In this document: piece after piece, positions 42,335-52,215 of the stretch | How the letters are laid out: every line of letters starts with the position of its first letter | Numbering within the stretch: the stretch's first letter is position 1 | Origin: Fangia hongkongensis FSC776 = DSM 21703 | Lineage (GTDB): Bacteria > Pseudomonadota > Gammaproteobacteria > Francisellales > Francisellaceae | Assembly (NCBI RefSeq): GCF_000379445.1 | Contig: NZ_KB902245.1 | Coordinates: forward strand, 1-64,000 | Length of the DNA: 64,000 nt | Direction of reading: 5' to 3' | The notes under the pieces: generated by a model | The model's input: the letters and a program-made list of their open reading frames with translations, nothing else | Databases searched by the model: none | What the model was told of the DNA's origin: nothing | Program-made: the position numbers and the translations under genes

Positions 42335-43561
42335 TTATGGGTGGACGGCAAAGGCTTGATTCAGAGACAGCATTACATCAACATACCAGAGGATAAAGCC
42401 GCCAAGAATTGCCATAAATAGATAGTTCATTACTTTAAATGCCGCATCTATTTGACGAATTTGTGTTTCTAAATACTCATGACCTAGTGCGTGAATCCCT
42501 TTTTCTAGCTGATTTGAATAGCCATACATCTCAATAAGACTGACAAGGGACTTAGGAAAAAAGCCACTTTGTACTAAGGCAACACCAGAGGACACCCCAC
42601 GCGAGAATGACTCACGCATTTTTTGTATAAAGTGACGCGTATAGCGATTTGCATACTTTTCAATATTTTGAATTGCTTCAGGAATAGGTAACCCTGTTCT
42701 AGCTGCATGGTTACTTGAGTTTTCACTTGTTTCGTTTTTCTTTAACAGCAAAGAAAGTGAAATCAAAAACCGTACTGATAGTATCCTTTTATAGATAGAA
42801 AACGGGATGATGTAATCTAGTACATAAAGGCGAAACCCATTAACAACGCGCATCATCACAACCAAAATCATAACAAAGATAAATAGGCATCCAACAATAA
42901 CCCATTGATAGTTACCAACAAACCAGTGACTAAAGCCCATCAAAAACTGAGTGCTTTGTGGCATTTTATCCATATTCCCTGTTGAGAGAACCACAGGTCT
43001 TAAGCCCATATCAACTACCATGAGCATACCAAATGAGGCAACTAAATACACAAGAGGGGAAAGTAGCTGTTTTAGCAATTTAGATCGCATATCTGACAGC
43101 TTTGTTGTTACCGATTTTGTGTTGTTAAGGGTTTCCACTGAAACATGCGCATGACCTGATAACATCATTAACTCATTTTTTGGCAAATAAATACTTAATG
43201 CATCAACTGAATTCATCCCTAATTTTTGATGACGAAAGGCAACATCTTCAAGCATTTCAATGATAATTCTCTTTGACTCTAAAATTTCCTTCCCAAATAT
43301 CTGTCTAGCATTTTTTTCATACGTGCGGATCATTTGAGAAATAGCATTGTTAAAGCTTCCGACACCTAACAGCATTGAGAGTGTTTCGTATAACTCAATA
43401 CGCTTTTTGCTGCCAATTTGCATACGAATAAACAAGCGCTTCAAGGGTGAATATAGGCTTTTACGCTGATAAAAATCAGCGTGTCTTTTCCCGAACAAGA
43501 TCAAGAGTAGAGCGAGTAATCCGTTAGGCAGTATTTTTTTGAGGTTATGTTTGTTAAACAT
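42335..43561 (-). CDS. PilR/GspF-like inner-membrane pilus protein
   Basis: 408 residues with membrane segments at about 165-185, 215-240 and 380-400, separated by helical cytoplasmic domains, the plan of PilC/GspF/PilR proteins. These form the inner-membrane platform on which the PilQ ATPase works. It overlaps the pilQ gene upstream by 8 bp. Confidence 0.85.
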   Translation of the reverse strand: MFNKHNLKKILPNGLLALLLILFGKRHADFYQRKSLYSPLKRLFIRMQIGSKKRIELYETLSMLLGVGSFNNAISQMIRTYEKNARQIFGKEILESKRIIIEMLEDVAFRHQKLGMNSVDALSIYLPKNELMMLSGHAHVSVETLNNTKSVTTKLSDMRSKLLKQLLSPLVYLVASFGMLMVVDMGLRPVVLSTGNMDKMPQSTQFLMGFSHWFVGNYQWVIVGCLFIFVMILVVMMRVVNGFRLYVLDYIIPFSIYKRILSVRFLISLSLLLKKNETSENSSNHAARTGLPIPEAIQNIEKYANRYTRHFIQKMRESFSRGVSSGVALVQSGFFPKSLVSLIEMYGYSNQLEKGIHALGHEYLETQIRQIDAAFKVMNYLFMAILGGFILWYVDVMLSLNQAFAVHP

Positions 43562-45278
43562 GACGACCCTCTCTTGGTGCTTGTGTTGTTTTTACTTGCC
43601 CTAACTTGCTAATAGGGTGTTCTTGTAAGTAGTCATGCATGTTGCTTTTAATTTTGCTCATATCTACAAGATCATCTAATGTATTTTCATCAATCGCACC
43701 TAATTTCATTTCAAGGGAGCTAGCACATACTTCTCCTTTTACTACTTTTAAAATGCCATCTTCTTTTATATTAATCCCACCTCCCTCTCTCCAAGCTATG
43801 TAGGCTTTTAAGTGTTCTTTCTTAGCAAGCAGTGCAATTAATTGGCTACTAGGTTGAACGATTTCAGCCACAACTGTTTGACCAATAATGCCTTTTGAAC
43901 ATTTTGAACAACCTTGATGATTTCTAAAGTAAATTGATGACTTGTATTTGGGTTGGATTTGATAATGTTTAAGCACACTATCAAGGCGCTCTCTCAACCC
44001 TGAGAAGTCACTCATTGATGTCTGTTGATCAAATTCATCATAAGGAATTTTGCAACTAGGGCAAAGCTTCTGCAAAAGTGCTTGATGAATTAAAATTTTA
44101 ATAAAACTTGGTGAGCATAGAATATCTCTTTCAACACCCAAAGCCTCTAGTCGGTTAACAATATTAAGAGCGCTTTGTGCGTGGACTGTTGATAGAAATA
44201 AATGCCCTGATTGAACAATTAATTGTGAAAACTTGGCGGTATCTTCATTGCGAATCTCGTTTTGACAAACGATATTGATATCGCTTCTTAATGCGGCATT
44301 TTGAGAGATTTTATATAACTTTTGTAGTTCTGCTTCACTCTTATCTACAGAGGTGTGAACAGGATGCTGAGCAACTGTATCTGCATGAATAAAATTTTCT
44401 ACAGGTGACTCAATGGTTACGATATGCTTATGTGGGTAAAACTTTACCAAATACTCCATCATAGCTGTTAATGTAGTTGACTTACCTTCATTAACAGCAC
44501 CGGATATGATACCTAACCCGTGTGAAGCAATCATTGATCGCTCAATATCTTTAATTAAATCCTTTCGATAGCCAAGCTTTGAAAAATCTTTCATTGCAGG
44601 TCGGTCAATTGGCAAAATTCTTAATGTTGCCTTAAATGGGTTAACAAGTTTGTTGTTCATTCCAGCATCACTTGCAACAATAGGTATCGAGGCAAAACGG
44701 ATCCGATATTTTTTATGGTCTATGAAGCGCTCAATAACGGTTTCTTGAATTTTGTGAGGTGTAAACTCACTATCCTTGGAGCTTTCTTCTCCAAGATCGT
44801 TATAGATAGCTGAAAGCAATGCATTTATGTAGCCAAAATCATAGTCTTGATAGTGTCTTAGCTCACCATATTCTCTTAACATTACATACGCACGAAGTGG
44901 TTTGGCAAAGATATGAATATCACTAGCGTCTTTTTGAATTGCCATTGTTAGTAACTGGTCAAACTCACGACGAAGTTTCTCGTGATCTAACACTTTTCCA
45001 TCTGTCACTTTATTGCGCACTTCTGTTAGTACGCATGGTTTAACATAGTAGGTTTTAGTGTGGTGAAGCCCATATTCATCGCTAGCTTTAATACGTAACG
45101 ATTTAGCACAATTACTAATATCTTCATCATCTTTTTTATCCTGTGTGATGAGTGTGACAAATCGATCATTAGTGGATTCATAACAAGCTAAATAGGGCTT
45201 ATCTTTTACTGTAAGTGTATCTTCAAATAGCAGCTTATTGGGCTTTAACCTGACTTCAGATAATTGTGATATCAGCAT
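43554..45278 (-). CDS. PilQ-like assembly ATPase, GspE family
   Basis: 574 residues. N-terminal domain to about 100, then ASDIHIFAKPLRAYVMLREY, Walker A GAVNEGKST (260-268) in place of the usual GPTGSGKT, the Asp box IESPVENF, His box SGHLFLSTVHAQSA, and the four-cysteine zinc motif (LCPSCKIPY and GCSKCSKG). It powers pilus extension. The Walker A differs from the consensus but keeps Gly and Lys-Ser. Overlaps pilR by 8 bp. Confidence 0.88.
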   Translation of the reverse strand: MLISQLSEVRLKPNKLLFEDTLTVKDKPYLACYESTNDRFVTLITQDKKDDEDISNCAKSLRIKASDEYGLHHTKTYYVKPCVLTEVRNKVTDGKVLDHEKLRREFDQLLTMAIQKDASDIHIFAKPLRAYVMLREYGELRHYQDYDFGYINALLSAIYNDLGEESSKDSEFTPHKIQETVIERFIDHKKYRIRFASIPIVASDAGMNNKLVNPFKATLRILPIDRPAMKDFSKLGYRKDLIKDIERSMIASHGLGIISGAVNEGKSTTLTAMMEYLVKFYPHKHIVTIESPVENFIHADTVAQHPVHTSVDKSEAELQKLYKISQNAALRSDINIVCQNEIRNEDTAKFSQLIVQSGHLFLSTVHAQSALNIVNRLEALGVERDILCSPSFIKILIHQALLQKLCPSCKIPYDEFDQQTSMSDFSGLRERLDSVLKHYQIQPKYKSSIYFRNHQGCSKCSKGIIGQTVVAEIVQPSSQLIALLAKKEHLKAYIAWREGGGINIKEDGILKVVKGEVCASSLEMKLGAIDENTLDDLVDMSKIKSNMHDYLQEHPISKLGQVKTTQAPREGRHV

Positions 45279-45293
45279 AAAACTATATCTCCC

Positions 45294-45881
45294 CTATTGA
45301 TCACTGTTTATATTTTTAGATGAGTCTGCATATTTGTTATTGGTATTTTGACTCGCTAAATACAGTTGTTTTGTTTCATTAGATGTAGTGTTCACAATGA
45401 CCACTGAATTTGGGGATATTGATTTGACTGACCAGCTACCAACGAGCTTACCCCCCTTTTTTACTTCTGCAATTGTGCCATTAAAATAAATCCATGCGCT
45501 TGGATGGGATAATGCCCCTGTAATACGTTCTAATTGAAAGAAAGGTTCAGCTCTTTGCACTTGTAGTGAATTTGCATGTAGTATTTCAGGTTGATTTTGT
45601 CTCAATGGTGCGGTGATGGGAGTGTTTCTTTCTTCACCAATATTATTAATATCATAATGTAATTTAGCGGCTTTTAGTTTTTCCGCTAAGATCGCATTTT
45701 CTGCCTGTGTTAATTGTAAATCTCTCGTTAAAACATCCATCTTTTGTGTATAGATAGATGAATCCTTGTTTATATCGGAAGGATTATCTGATGGCGTCTT
45801 AGTGGGTGTTGCTCCATAGCTATTAATACTCAGTAAAGCACCAATAAGTAACATAGATGAGATATAAGTTTTTTTAGGCAT
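45294..45881 (-). CDS. PilP-like periplasmic pilus protein
   Basis: 195 residues. Signal peptide (MLLIGALLSINSYG), a coiled-coil segment (about 45-70), and a small beta domain (about 120-180: AWIYFNGTIAEVKKGGKLVG). This matches PilP of thin pilus operons, which bridges inner-membrane PilO and the PilN secretin. Overlaps pilO by 8 bp. Confidence 0.8.
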   Translation of the reverse strand: MPKKTYISSMLLIGALLSINSYGATPTKTPSDNPSDINKDSSIYTQKMDVLTRDLQLTQAENAILAEKLKAAKLHYDINNIGEERNTPITAPLRQNQPEILHANSLQVQRAEPFFQLERITGALSHPSAWIYFNGTIAEVKKGGKLVGSWSVKSISPNSVVIVNTTSNETKQLYLASQNTNNKYADSSKNINSDQ

Positions 45882-47310
45882 AAAGTACCCCTTTGAATGT
45901 AAAATGTTGAATGCGTGTCATTGTGTCTGGGCTGAACTGAATATTAATGCTATCAGCTGTCATAAAAGGATTCTCTCTTAAGGATTTCTGTAGCAATATT
46001 AACGATTGTAAGCTAGACCCACTTACCTCAATTTGTTGTATGGCGCTATTGAGTTTGCTTGATTGAACAAAGCTGAGAAAGCTGGTTTTATCTGATGTAT
46101 TCGACTTGGTAATGCTATATTTCAAACCCAGTTGTTGTAAATGAGCTATAAGGTTATTTTTTGACTCTAGGCGCTTTGCTGCATCCTTAAAGGTTGTCTC
46201 ATCCAAATCATTATGCTTAGTTGGCAACGCAAAATTGACACTGAAACGTCCGTCATTATTATCACCGCCGACTTCTAGCTGACTGGTTGCGTTTGAATGA
46301 GAATAAAGTGAGATTAGCCCCTTTATATCACCATAACCAAGACGTTTGTAGGTTAGCTTGATATTAGACATATCACTGCTATCAAAATTAATACTAACGA
46401 GTTGCCAGCCATGATATAAATAGGTGGACTCTGCAAGAATAGAGTCGAGTGATTTTATGACGCCACCGGCATTCAATGTATTAAGACGCAGAAAAAAGTT
46501 GTCGCGAATTGCAGTGAGCTTTTTCTTTTCAGCGATGAGTCGTTGGGCATGGAGTTTAGAAAGCCTCTCTTTTTTAAGGGTATCTTGACGCCCATTTTCA
46601 TAATGTTGGTAGCCAAAATAACTCACCACACAGATAACCAGAGCAATGAGGATAAGCTTAAAAGATACAATGCTTTTGATTGGTTTTATGAGTGATGCTT
46701 TTTGATCTTGAGCTGATAAATCATTTAGCTGCGTTAATAACGCTTGTGTTTCAATCCCTGTAATATTGAGTGTATTCAATTGATTTTTTAATGTGATACC
46801 GACATTACATTCCTCATCAGAAACGAGATAAAGCGTATCATCCTTATTTAAAATTTTATGGATCTCGCTGACTAACAGAGGGGTTAGAGATTGCAAATTA
46901 TCTTTGGATAAAAGCATATCAGAGGCGTAAGGCTGATCATCACCATCAGGCGCTGTATTGATTAATATTGATCCACTTGAAACTAGGTCTCCTTTTAATA
47001 CTAACCCAAGCCAGTATTCCTTATTGGTGCTATCAATATTTGCATTCGTATGCGTACATTGATTTGCAATAGATTGACTGAGAACCAACATGTTTTGCTG
47101 AGTTTTATCAATAGACCTACCATCAAGATATTTCAATAGCATGGCAATTAGCGAGTAATTCCCTTGGGCGCTTTTATTCCCTACTAAAGCAACTTGAATA
47201 TCTGACAAGTAGATGCCATATTTACCCTTGTTGGATCGAATATAGGCTCTTTTGCTACTTGAGGTTATTTTTAACCCAATAGCGTAATTATTCGCCCTTC
47301 CCTCTCGCAT
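45874..47310 (-). CDS. PilO-like inner-membrane pilus protein
   Basis: 478 residues from the ATG at 47308-47310; a TTG five codons earlier is the only other start, and GGGG lies well placed for the ATG. The cytoplasmic part (about 1-215) is alpha/beta, followed by one membrane helix (KLILIALVICVVSYFGYQHY) and a periplasmic half with a coiled coil. The size and topology equal those of IncI PilO, which aligns the pilus machine. Begins right after the pilN stop. Confidence 0.82.
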   Translation of the reverse strand: MREGRANNYAIGLKITSSSKRAYIRSNKGKYGIYLSDIQVALVGNKSAQGNYSLIAMLLKYLDGRSIDKTQQNMLVLSQSIANQCTHTNANIDSTNKEYWLGLVLKGDLVSSGSILINTAPDGDDQPYASDMLLSKDNLQSLTPLLVSEIHKILNKDDTLYLVSDEECNVGITLKNQLNTLNITGIETQALLTQLNDLSAQDQKASLIKPIKSIVSFKLILIALVICVVSYFGYQHYENGRQDTLKKERLSKLHAQRLIAEKKKLTAIRDNFFLRLNTLNAGGVIKSLDSILAESTYLYHGWQLVSINFDSSDMSNIKLTYKRLGYGDIKGLISLYSHSNATSQLEVGGDNNDGRFSVNFALPTKHNDLDETTFKDAAKRLESKNNLIAHLQQLGLKYSITKSNTSDKTSFLSFVQSSKLNSAIQQIEVSGSSLQSLILLQKSLRENPFMTADSINIQFSPDTMTRIQHFTFKGVLYA

Positions 47311-47311
47311 A

Positions 47312-48940
47312 TCAGTGATCCCCAATAATGTATGGGGTAACTACAACAACCGTCATTGAGCGTGACTTGGCAGTACCTTTTTTTCCTCCCAGCGCCCATG
47401 TATCTTCTCCACCAATTGAGTTTTGCTGCATATTGGCTGTATCGTCATTAAAAGCGGCAATAATCAAAGCTTGTCCGGAGTTCAATTTAGCAACATAAGC
47501 GAAAGTCTTAGAGGAAACAGATGGTAACTCCACATACCCCTCGGCATCTTTAGTACCAGTTTTTTCACGGCGCATACTATCCAAATTCCCCATGATCACA
47601 GCCATACGAAGCAGAATTTTATTATTAGGATTAATAAACGGCGTCATTTTCATATTAAAGCCAGTATTGATCGTGGCAGGGGTTATGCTTGTTTGGACAT
47701 AATCAGAACCTGAACCTGTCTGCACAGTCACATCACTTTTTTCAACATAAGCAGTTTGGGTACTCATATCGAGTTGAGTTGCCTGACCACTCATCGTATA
47801 TGCCATTTGTCTTTTATGTGAGGTAATCTTACCAATGCTTTGAAGTGCATTTAGTACGAGTTGACTCCCTGATAACGCACCACCAGTTAGTCCTGCTGAA
47901 ATAGTTGCAGTTTGCGTGGTAGAAGACAGAGGGTTAGACAACGCATCGGCAATGCCACGAGTATCCCAATTAAAGACACTTGAGCTTGCTTTCATCACTA
48001 AATTCCAGTCAAGCCCGTAATTACTGCTATTTGTTTGCTGAATATCATAAATATCAACTTGAACGGCAACGTTCTTTTCAGCGACTTTGTTTATTTGAGT
48101 AATAAGGGATTCGACACGATTCATAAGCTTTGGTGTGGTGGTGACAGAGACATAGCCAGCAGTAGGCAGTGCTGTTAAGCTGCCATTATCGCCAATAATA
48201 CGATTGATCCCTTCACTTAATACTTTCCACTCATCAACCTCGCCTGATTCAATACTTAATGAATTGACTTGCGGTGACAGCGAGCTGGTATCGCCATTTT
48301 TAATGACTGTTTTAGAGATAGCCTTGCCACTGACAATGCCGACTCTAAAAGTCTTGGTTTCAAACCTGAAAATTTCAATTTGATTGGACTCATGATCGTA
48401 GCGCCATGATAAGTTAAATTTAGAGGTAATTTGATCTAATAACTCTTTTAAGGTGCCAACATAATGTAAGTACATTGTTGGGATATTTGATTTTTGCAGT
48501 TTATCGGTATTAGCACTTATAGGTGGGAGGTTATTGTTTTGTGTAGTTGATTTTGCGTTTTTTTGATCACCATTAGTTAAATAATTAACTGCATCCTCAC
48601 TCATACGAATAGGCAAACCACTTTGAAGTGATATATCGTTATTAATAGCTGATAGCGTCATTGGCTTATTGCTATTAAACACAAACTTTTCATTAAACAC
48701 GGGTGGTAATGGTTCTTTTGCTGCCTTAACTTTAAATGCTTTATCAGATACAAAAATACTATTATCAAAGTGAACTAAGCTATCTTGAGGACGCGTAGTG
48801 GCTTGATCAACAATTTTAGTGGTATGTTGAATATTATGGTTTGCTTGATCCTCTGTTGCTTTCATATTAAGTGAGCAACCAGATAGCAATATACTTGCTA
48901 ATAAAATAGATCTGAAAGTATACTTCAATCTGTACTCCAT
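47312..48940 (-). CDS. PilN-like secretin lipoprotein
   Basis: 542 residues. Lipobox LSGC at residue 22, then N-domains (IPTMYLHYVGTLKELLDQIT around 175), and the C-terminal secretin domain with VQVDIYDIQQTN, GFNMKMTPFINPNNKILLRM and LPSVSSKTFAYVAKLNSGQA, the standard secretin series. It forms the outer-membrane pore through which the thin pilus leaves the cell. It overlaps the TcpQ/PilL gene upstream by 1 bp. Confidence 0.9.
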   Translation of the reverse strand: MEYRLKYTFRSILLASILLSGCSLNMKATEDQANHNIQHTTKIVDQATTRPQDSLVHFDNSIFVSDKAFKVKAAKEPLPPVFNEKFVFNSNKPMTLSAINNDISLQSGLPIRMSEDAVNYLTNGDQKNAKSTTQNNNLPPISANTDKLQKSNIPTMYLHYVGTLKELLDQITSKFNLSWRYDHESNQIEIFRFETKTFRVGIVSGKAISKTVIKNGDTSSLSPQVNSLSIESGEVDEWKVLSEGINRIIGDNGSLTALPTAGYVSVTTTPKLMNRVESLITQINKVAEKNVAVQVDIYDIQQTNSSNYGLDWNLVMKASSSVFNWDTRGIADALSNPLSSTTQTATISAGLTGGALSGSQLVLNALQSIGKITSHKRQMAYTMSGQATQLDMSTQTAYVEKSDVTVQTGSGSDYVQTSITPATINTGFNMKMTPFINPNNKILLRMAVIMGNLDSMRREKTGTKDAEGYVELPSVSSKTFAYVAKLNSGQALIIAAFNDDTANMQQNSIGGEDTWALGGKKGTAKSRSMTVVVVTPYIIGDH

Positions 48941-49605
48941 TAGTTATCACCTCTATTCGATGTTGGCATTAATAATCTGGTGTTGTACTCATCGGGCTGG
49001 ATTAATATCACATGATTGGATTTCACTGTTGCCTTTATAGGGTTGGATGTGTTTTTCAATGACCTAAGCAGTTGCTCTAGCGCGCCATTTGGAGATAAGA
49101 ACTTACCGTATATAGTTGTATCTTGCGCATTAATAAAATTTGCATCGGTTTGGTAAATGACTTTGTACTCATTAACAGCAGCCCAACGATTTATCGTTTG
49201 CCTGACACTTTCACCAGCAAACATATAATAGACTTCACGATCTTTTTCAGATAATGCTTTAGCTGACTTCTCATTTTCAGCTATCGCCATTATTGCTGAT
49301 TCAGGATTAAAACTAAAAGCAGGATTAAAAGTTGTATTTGGGCTTTTAAGTTCTAACTTAACTGATTCAGAAAAACGAACAGGTATCAGCACATCTGCAT
49401 ACGATAAGTTGGAGAGCGTAAAGCTAAAGGCTAAACAAGTGGCTAATATATAGCTCAACTTTCGAATAAAACCTCTTACCAGCGGCTGCTCAGATACAGG
49501 GAGAACTTCATTAAAAACCGTATCTGAATTAAACGGAGAAACAGCCATCTGATAAGAGGAGAACCTTTTTTGACTTCTGTATTTCTTTAAGATGATAAAA
49601 TGCAT
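48940..49605 (-). CDS. TcpQ/PilL-like secretin partner
   Basis: 221 residues with one membrane or signal segment near 50-70 (LSYILATCLAFSFTLSNLSY). The C-terminal TcpQ-like domain spans about 125-210 (VYYMFAGESVRQTINRWAAV). TcpQ binds the secretin TcpC in the toxin-coregulated pilus and stabilises it; PilL has the same role in IncI plasmids. Located directly before pilN. Confidence 0.75.
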   Translation of the reverse strand: MHFIILKKYRSQKRFSSYQMAVSPFNSDTVFNEVLPVSEQPLVRGFIRKLSYILATCLAFSFTLSNLSYADVLIPVRFSESVKLELKSPNTTFNPAFSFNPESAIMAIAENEKSAKALSEKDREVYYMFAGESVRQTINRWAAVNEYKVIYQTDANFINAQDTTIYGKFLSPNGALEQLLRSLKNTSNPIKATVKSNHVILIQPDEYNTRLLMPTSNRGDN

Positions 49606-49615
49606 AATTTAACCT

Positions 49616-50329
49616 TTAAAATGCTTGCTTGGTTGCGGCTGTAATAATGAGATATTTAGTCCAATCTTTAGCAGTACCTAATTTGTAAACAATGCTTTCA
49701 GTTGGACTGATTGATAGGCTATTGACATATCTAACGTTATGCACATTAGGCAATTCAGTGTAGTAATCTGTGCCAGCAATCCTATTCTTTTTAACATTGA
49801 TTAATTGCGAGTAATTCACGACAAGATTTAAGCGAATAGATGACGAATTACTGTTGTAAATAGAAGAAGTAACCGTAACGGAAAGTCCATAATCAACCTT
49901 ACCTTGCTCAAAGGTTGCCTTGTTATTTTCACTATTCAGTTGTATTGATTTAATATATGGAAAACTCGTGCTCACAGTCATGAAACTCTCTCGACCATTA
50001 ATAGTATATATACCTTGTCCCAATCCATTTCTAATCACACCTGATTGAATTGAGGATACAATCGATTTATTTAAGAATTGACTGTCAAATATTCTCATTT
50101 TGGATACGGTCTCTAAAAGACTATTTTTACTAGCAGCATTCGCTTTGTAGCTAATTTCTCTGAGTTTGATATAAACCCATTTGTTTTGTTCGCTTTGTAA
50201 AAGTTGAAAGTATTGTGGTGAAACATCTTCAATCAATGTCACTGGCTTAGATGCTGCCCATGAAATTGATGCACTACTGACTAACGCCGCAGCTACGATA
50301 AAGTGCTTTGAATATTTGATTAAATGCAT
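49616..50329 (-). CDS. secreted protein of the pilus operon, unknown
   Basis: 237 residues with a signal peptide (FIVAAALVSSASISWA). Strand-rich mature part with SLLETVSKMRIFDSQFLNKS and a C-terminal YLIITAATKQAF. It stands where pilM or an accessory periplasmic gene may be found in other operons, but the sequence is not recognised. Separated by 10 bp from the TcpQ-like gene. Confidence 0.6.
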   Translation of the reverse strand: MHLIKYSKHFIVAAALVSSASISWAASKPVTLIEDVSPQYFQLLQSEQNKWVYIKLREISYKANAASKNSLLETVSKMRIFDSQFLNKSIVSSIQSGVIRNGLGQGIYTINGRESFMTVSTSFPYIKSIQLNSENNKATFEQGKVDYGLSVTVTSSIYNSNSSSIRLNLVVNYSQLINVKKNRIAGTDYYTELPNVHNVRYVNSLSISPTESIVYKLGTAKDWTKYLIITAATKQAF

Positions 50330-50348
50330 GCTCTTCTCCTGAGTAGTC

Positions 50349-51629
50349 TTAACTATCTAAGGTCACAGTTAATTTTGATCCGTTTGATAAATGCGTAACA
50401 CGCGTTCCTGCTTCTGGGGCGACAAGAGGAAACCAGTTTGAACTTCCAGCCTCTTTTTTATTAACTTCTCCGTTATCTCCAATACCAGCATATACATTCC
50501 CCAAACTATCAGTTAACAATGAATAAACGCTTTTATTACCATCTTGAACAATACCGTCATCTGTCCATGAAGTTGTTGAAGTAGCATTGCTGTAGCAGCT
50601 ATTCTGATTATTCACCGTGACAGACACTGTGCCATTTGATGAAACATCAAAGCCATAAATATCGCTTGCCCCAGCATCAGGACTCCCAATATCAATCCAA
50701 CCGACACTCACTGGGTTAATATAAACCTTTGCTGATGAGGAATTTTGTGTTGCTGCAACCATTGTATTTGTGGAGCTAAAGCCAATTGATGTGATCGCTG
50801 TTGCGCTTGAATCAGGTGTTGTGTTGGCACTCCAAGCATTATTTGAATACTGGTAAACTTGATTAGATCCAACACCGCCTGCGTATAATACATTAGCGTT
50901 ATCAAACCCAATAGCTTTTAAACTAGTAATAGATGAGGCTACTGATCCTAAATCATCCCATTGAGGGTTGTTCATATTGTTGTATCGATAGACTTTATTG
51001 ACACCTCCAACATATGGAATGCCATTATGATCAACAGCAAAACCATTCACGGCTGTCTCACCTGAAGGTAATTCAAATCCAATTGACCAATTGGTATCTG
51101 TGTTTGTTTGATAATACATATTATTGCTATTAGTGACAGCATAGAGAATTCCTGTGTTTTCTAGTGAATAGGAATACGTCTTTGAATCAGCTAGATCCGT
51201 AATCACAACTGCATTTGTGATTTGTACTGGAGACTGTGCATAATTGACTGTATTAGTCGCATCGATATAAATTTTACAGCTAGCACCAGCTGCTAAAGTA
51301 GACATAGGCTGACAAACTTGAGGACATTTGCTTGTCGTGCACCATGAAGTGTCATCAGTACCATTGTAAAAATTAAAGTTACTGCTTGTCGGGGTTGTAA
51401 TACTGAGCGTTCCTGTCGCCTTATCTCCACTGTTTGTTAATGTAATGCTACTAACTGATAAATTAATTCTTGTTATTGATGCTTGAAGGTTTGCAGCACC
51501 CGTATCACTACTGCTTCCTCCGCCTCCACCGCCACATGCAGCGATAGTTACAGCTACTAGTGTAATAAGTGATGTTAATGCAGTTTTTTTCAGCCTTCGG
51601 TGCAATGTTTTTGTATTTTGAAGTTTCAT
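50349..51629 (-). CDS. large lipoprotein with repeated beta motifs, first in pilus operon
   Basis: 426 residues. The lipobox is IAAC followed by a Gly/Ser linker (CGGGGGGSSSDTG). Residues about 60-160 look like an Ig-like or beta-sandwich domain. After that, motifs of the kind VNGFAVDHNGIPYVGGVNKV, TSLKAIGFDNANVLYAGGVG and YSLLTDSLGNVYAGIGDNGE recur at about 45-residue spacing, the pattern of a beta-propeller. The protein is likely exposed outside and may bind a surface or partner. The start region CGGAGAGTAACAATG equals that of two array genes, but no paired tail was found here. Confidence 0.65.
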   Translation of the reverse strand: MKLQNTKTLHRRLKKTALTSLITLVAVTIAACGGGGGGSSSDTGAANLQASITRINLSVSSITLTNSGDKATGTLSITTPTSSNFNFYNGTDDTSWCTTSKCPQVCQPMSTLAAGASCKIYIDATNTVNYAQSPVQITNAVVITDLADSKTYSYSLENTGILYAVTNSNNMYYQTNTDTNWSIGFELPSGETAVNGFAVDHNGIPYVGGVNKVYRYNNMNNPQWDDLGSVASSITSLKAIGFDNANVLYAGGVGSNQVYQYSNNAWSANTTPDSSATAITSIGFSSTNTMVAATQNSSSAKVYINPVSVGWIDIGSPDAGASDIYGFDVSSNGTVSVTVNNQNSCYSNATSTTSWTDDGIVQDGNKSVYSLLTDSLGNVYAGIGDNGEVNKKEAGSSNWFPLVAPEAGTRVTHLSNGSKLTVTLDS

Positions 51630-51769
51630 TGTTACTCTCCGTTTTCATAATTTTTTGTTCATTCTGTGTTCTTTTTTTTAATGTTTTTGCCGAATTTTGG
51701 GTACAAAAACCCAACCCATCGACATAGGGCTAAAATTAAATAAGGTTAATTAGGAAATGCTATGCTTAA

Positions 51770-52168
51770 TTAACTTTCGTTTTTCTTTATAAATTTGACA
51801 ATTCTCACGACTTTAACCTCTTTACCATTAACCTCTTGATCTACGCGCTCAATTTCACATTTACCCACTTTGCCAATAAGATCACTTTCAGCTAGCTGAC
51901 CAGTTTTGTACTTTTCATAAATACCTATCGATTGACAAAAATAAGCCAAGTTGCGAATATATTCGTCATTTAAAATGAAATATTTCTTTAATAGTTTTGT
52001 ATTCCCTTTTTTGTCTTTAAGAACAACATGAGCCACCATCATTTGTTCACCAAAGTTATCCCCTTCAGATTTCACTGTATCTTGTTCAACTTTCATAACC
52101 TTAAATTGAACAACGCCAGTTTCGATGGGAATATCGGCTTCAACTGCGTTATAACTAAACATTGACAT
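51770..52168 (-). CDS. DUF669-like protein
   Basis: 132 residues. The pattern TGVVQFKVMKVEQDTVKSEG, then MMVAHVVLKDKKGNTKLLKK and AYFCQSIGIYEKY, resembles DUF669 proteins of phages and plasmids, which look like OB-fold single-strand DNA-binding proteins near replication or recombination genes. Acidic and basic patches alternate. It sits between the HTH paralogue and the pilus lipoprotein. The function is not known. Confidence 0.55.
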   Translation of the reverse strand: MSMFSYNAVEADIPIETGVVQFKVMKVEQDTVKSEGDNFGEQMMVAHVVLKDKKGNTKLLKKYFILNDEYIRNLAYFCQSIGIYEKYKTGQLAESDLIGKVGKCEIERVDQEVNGKEVKVVRIVKFIKKNES

Positions 52169-52215
52169 CTCTTTTTGCTCCTTTATTTTTTTACTAAATA
52201 GTTAGCTTATTGGCT

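Noticed and set aside
51607-51730. A ninth structured leader before the lipoprotein gene
   Set aside because: The start region is the same (GGAGAGTAACAATG) and a TTGGGT/ACCCAA hairpin lies upstream, but no tail complementary to the start region and no GGGAG/CTCCC stem were found.
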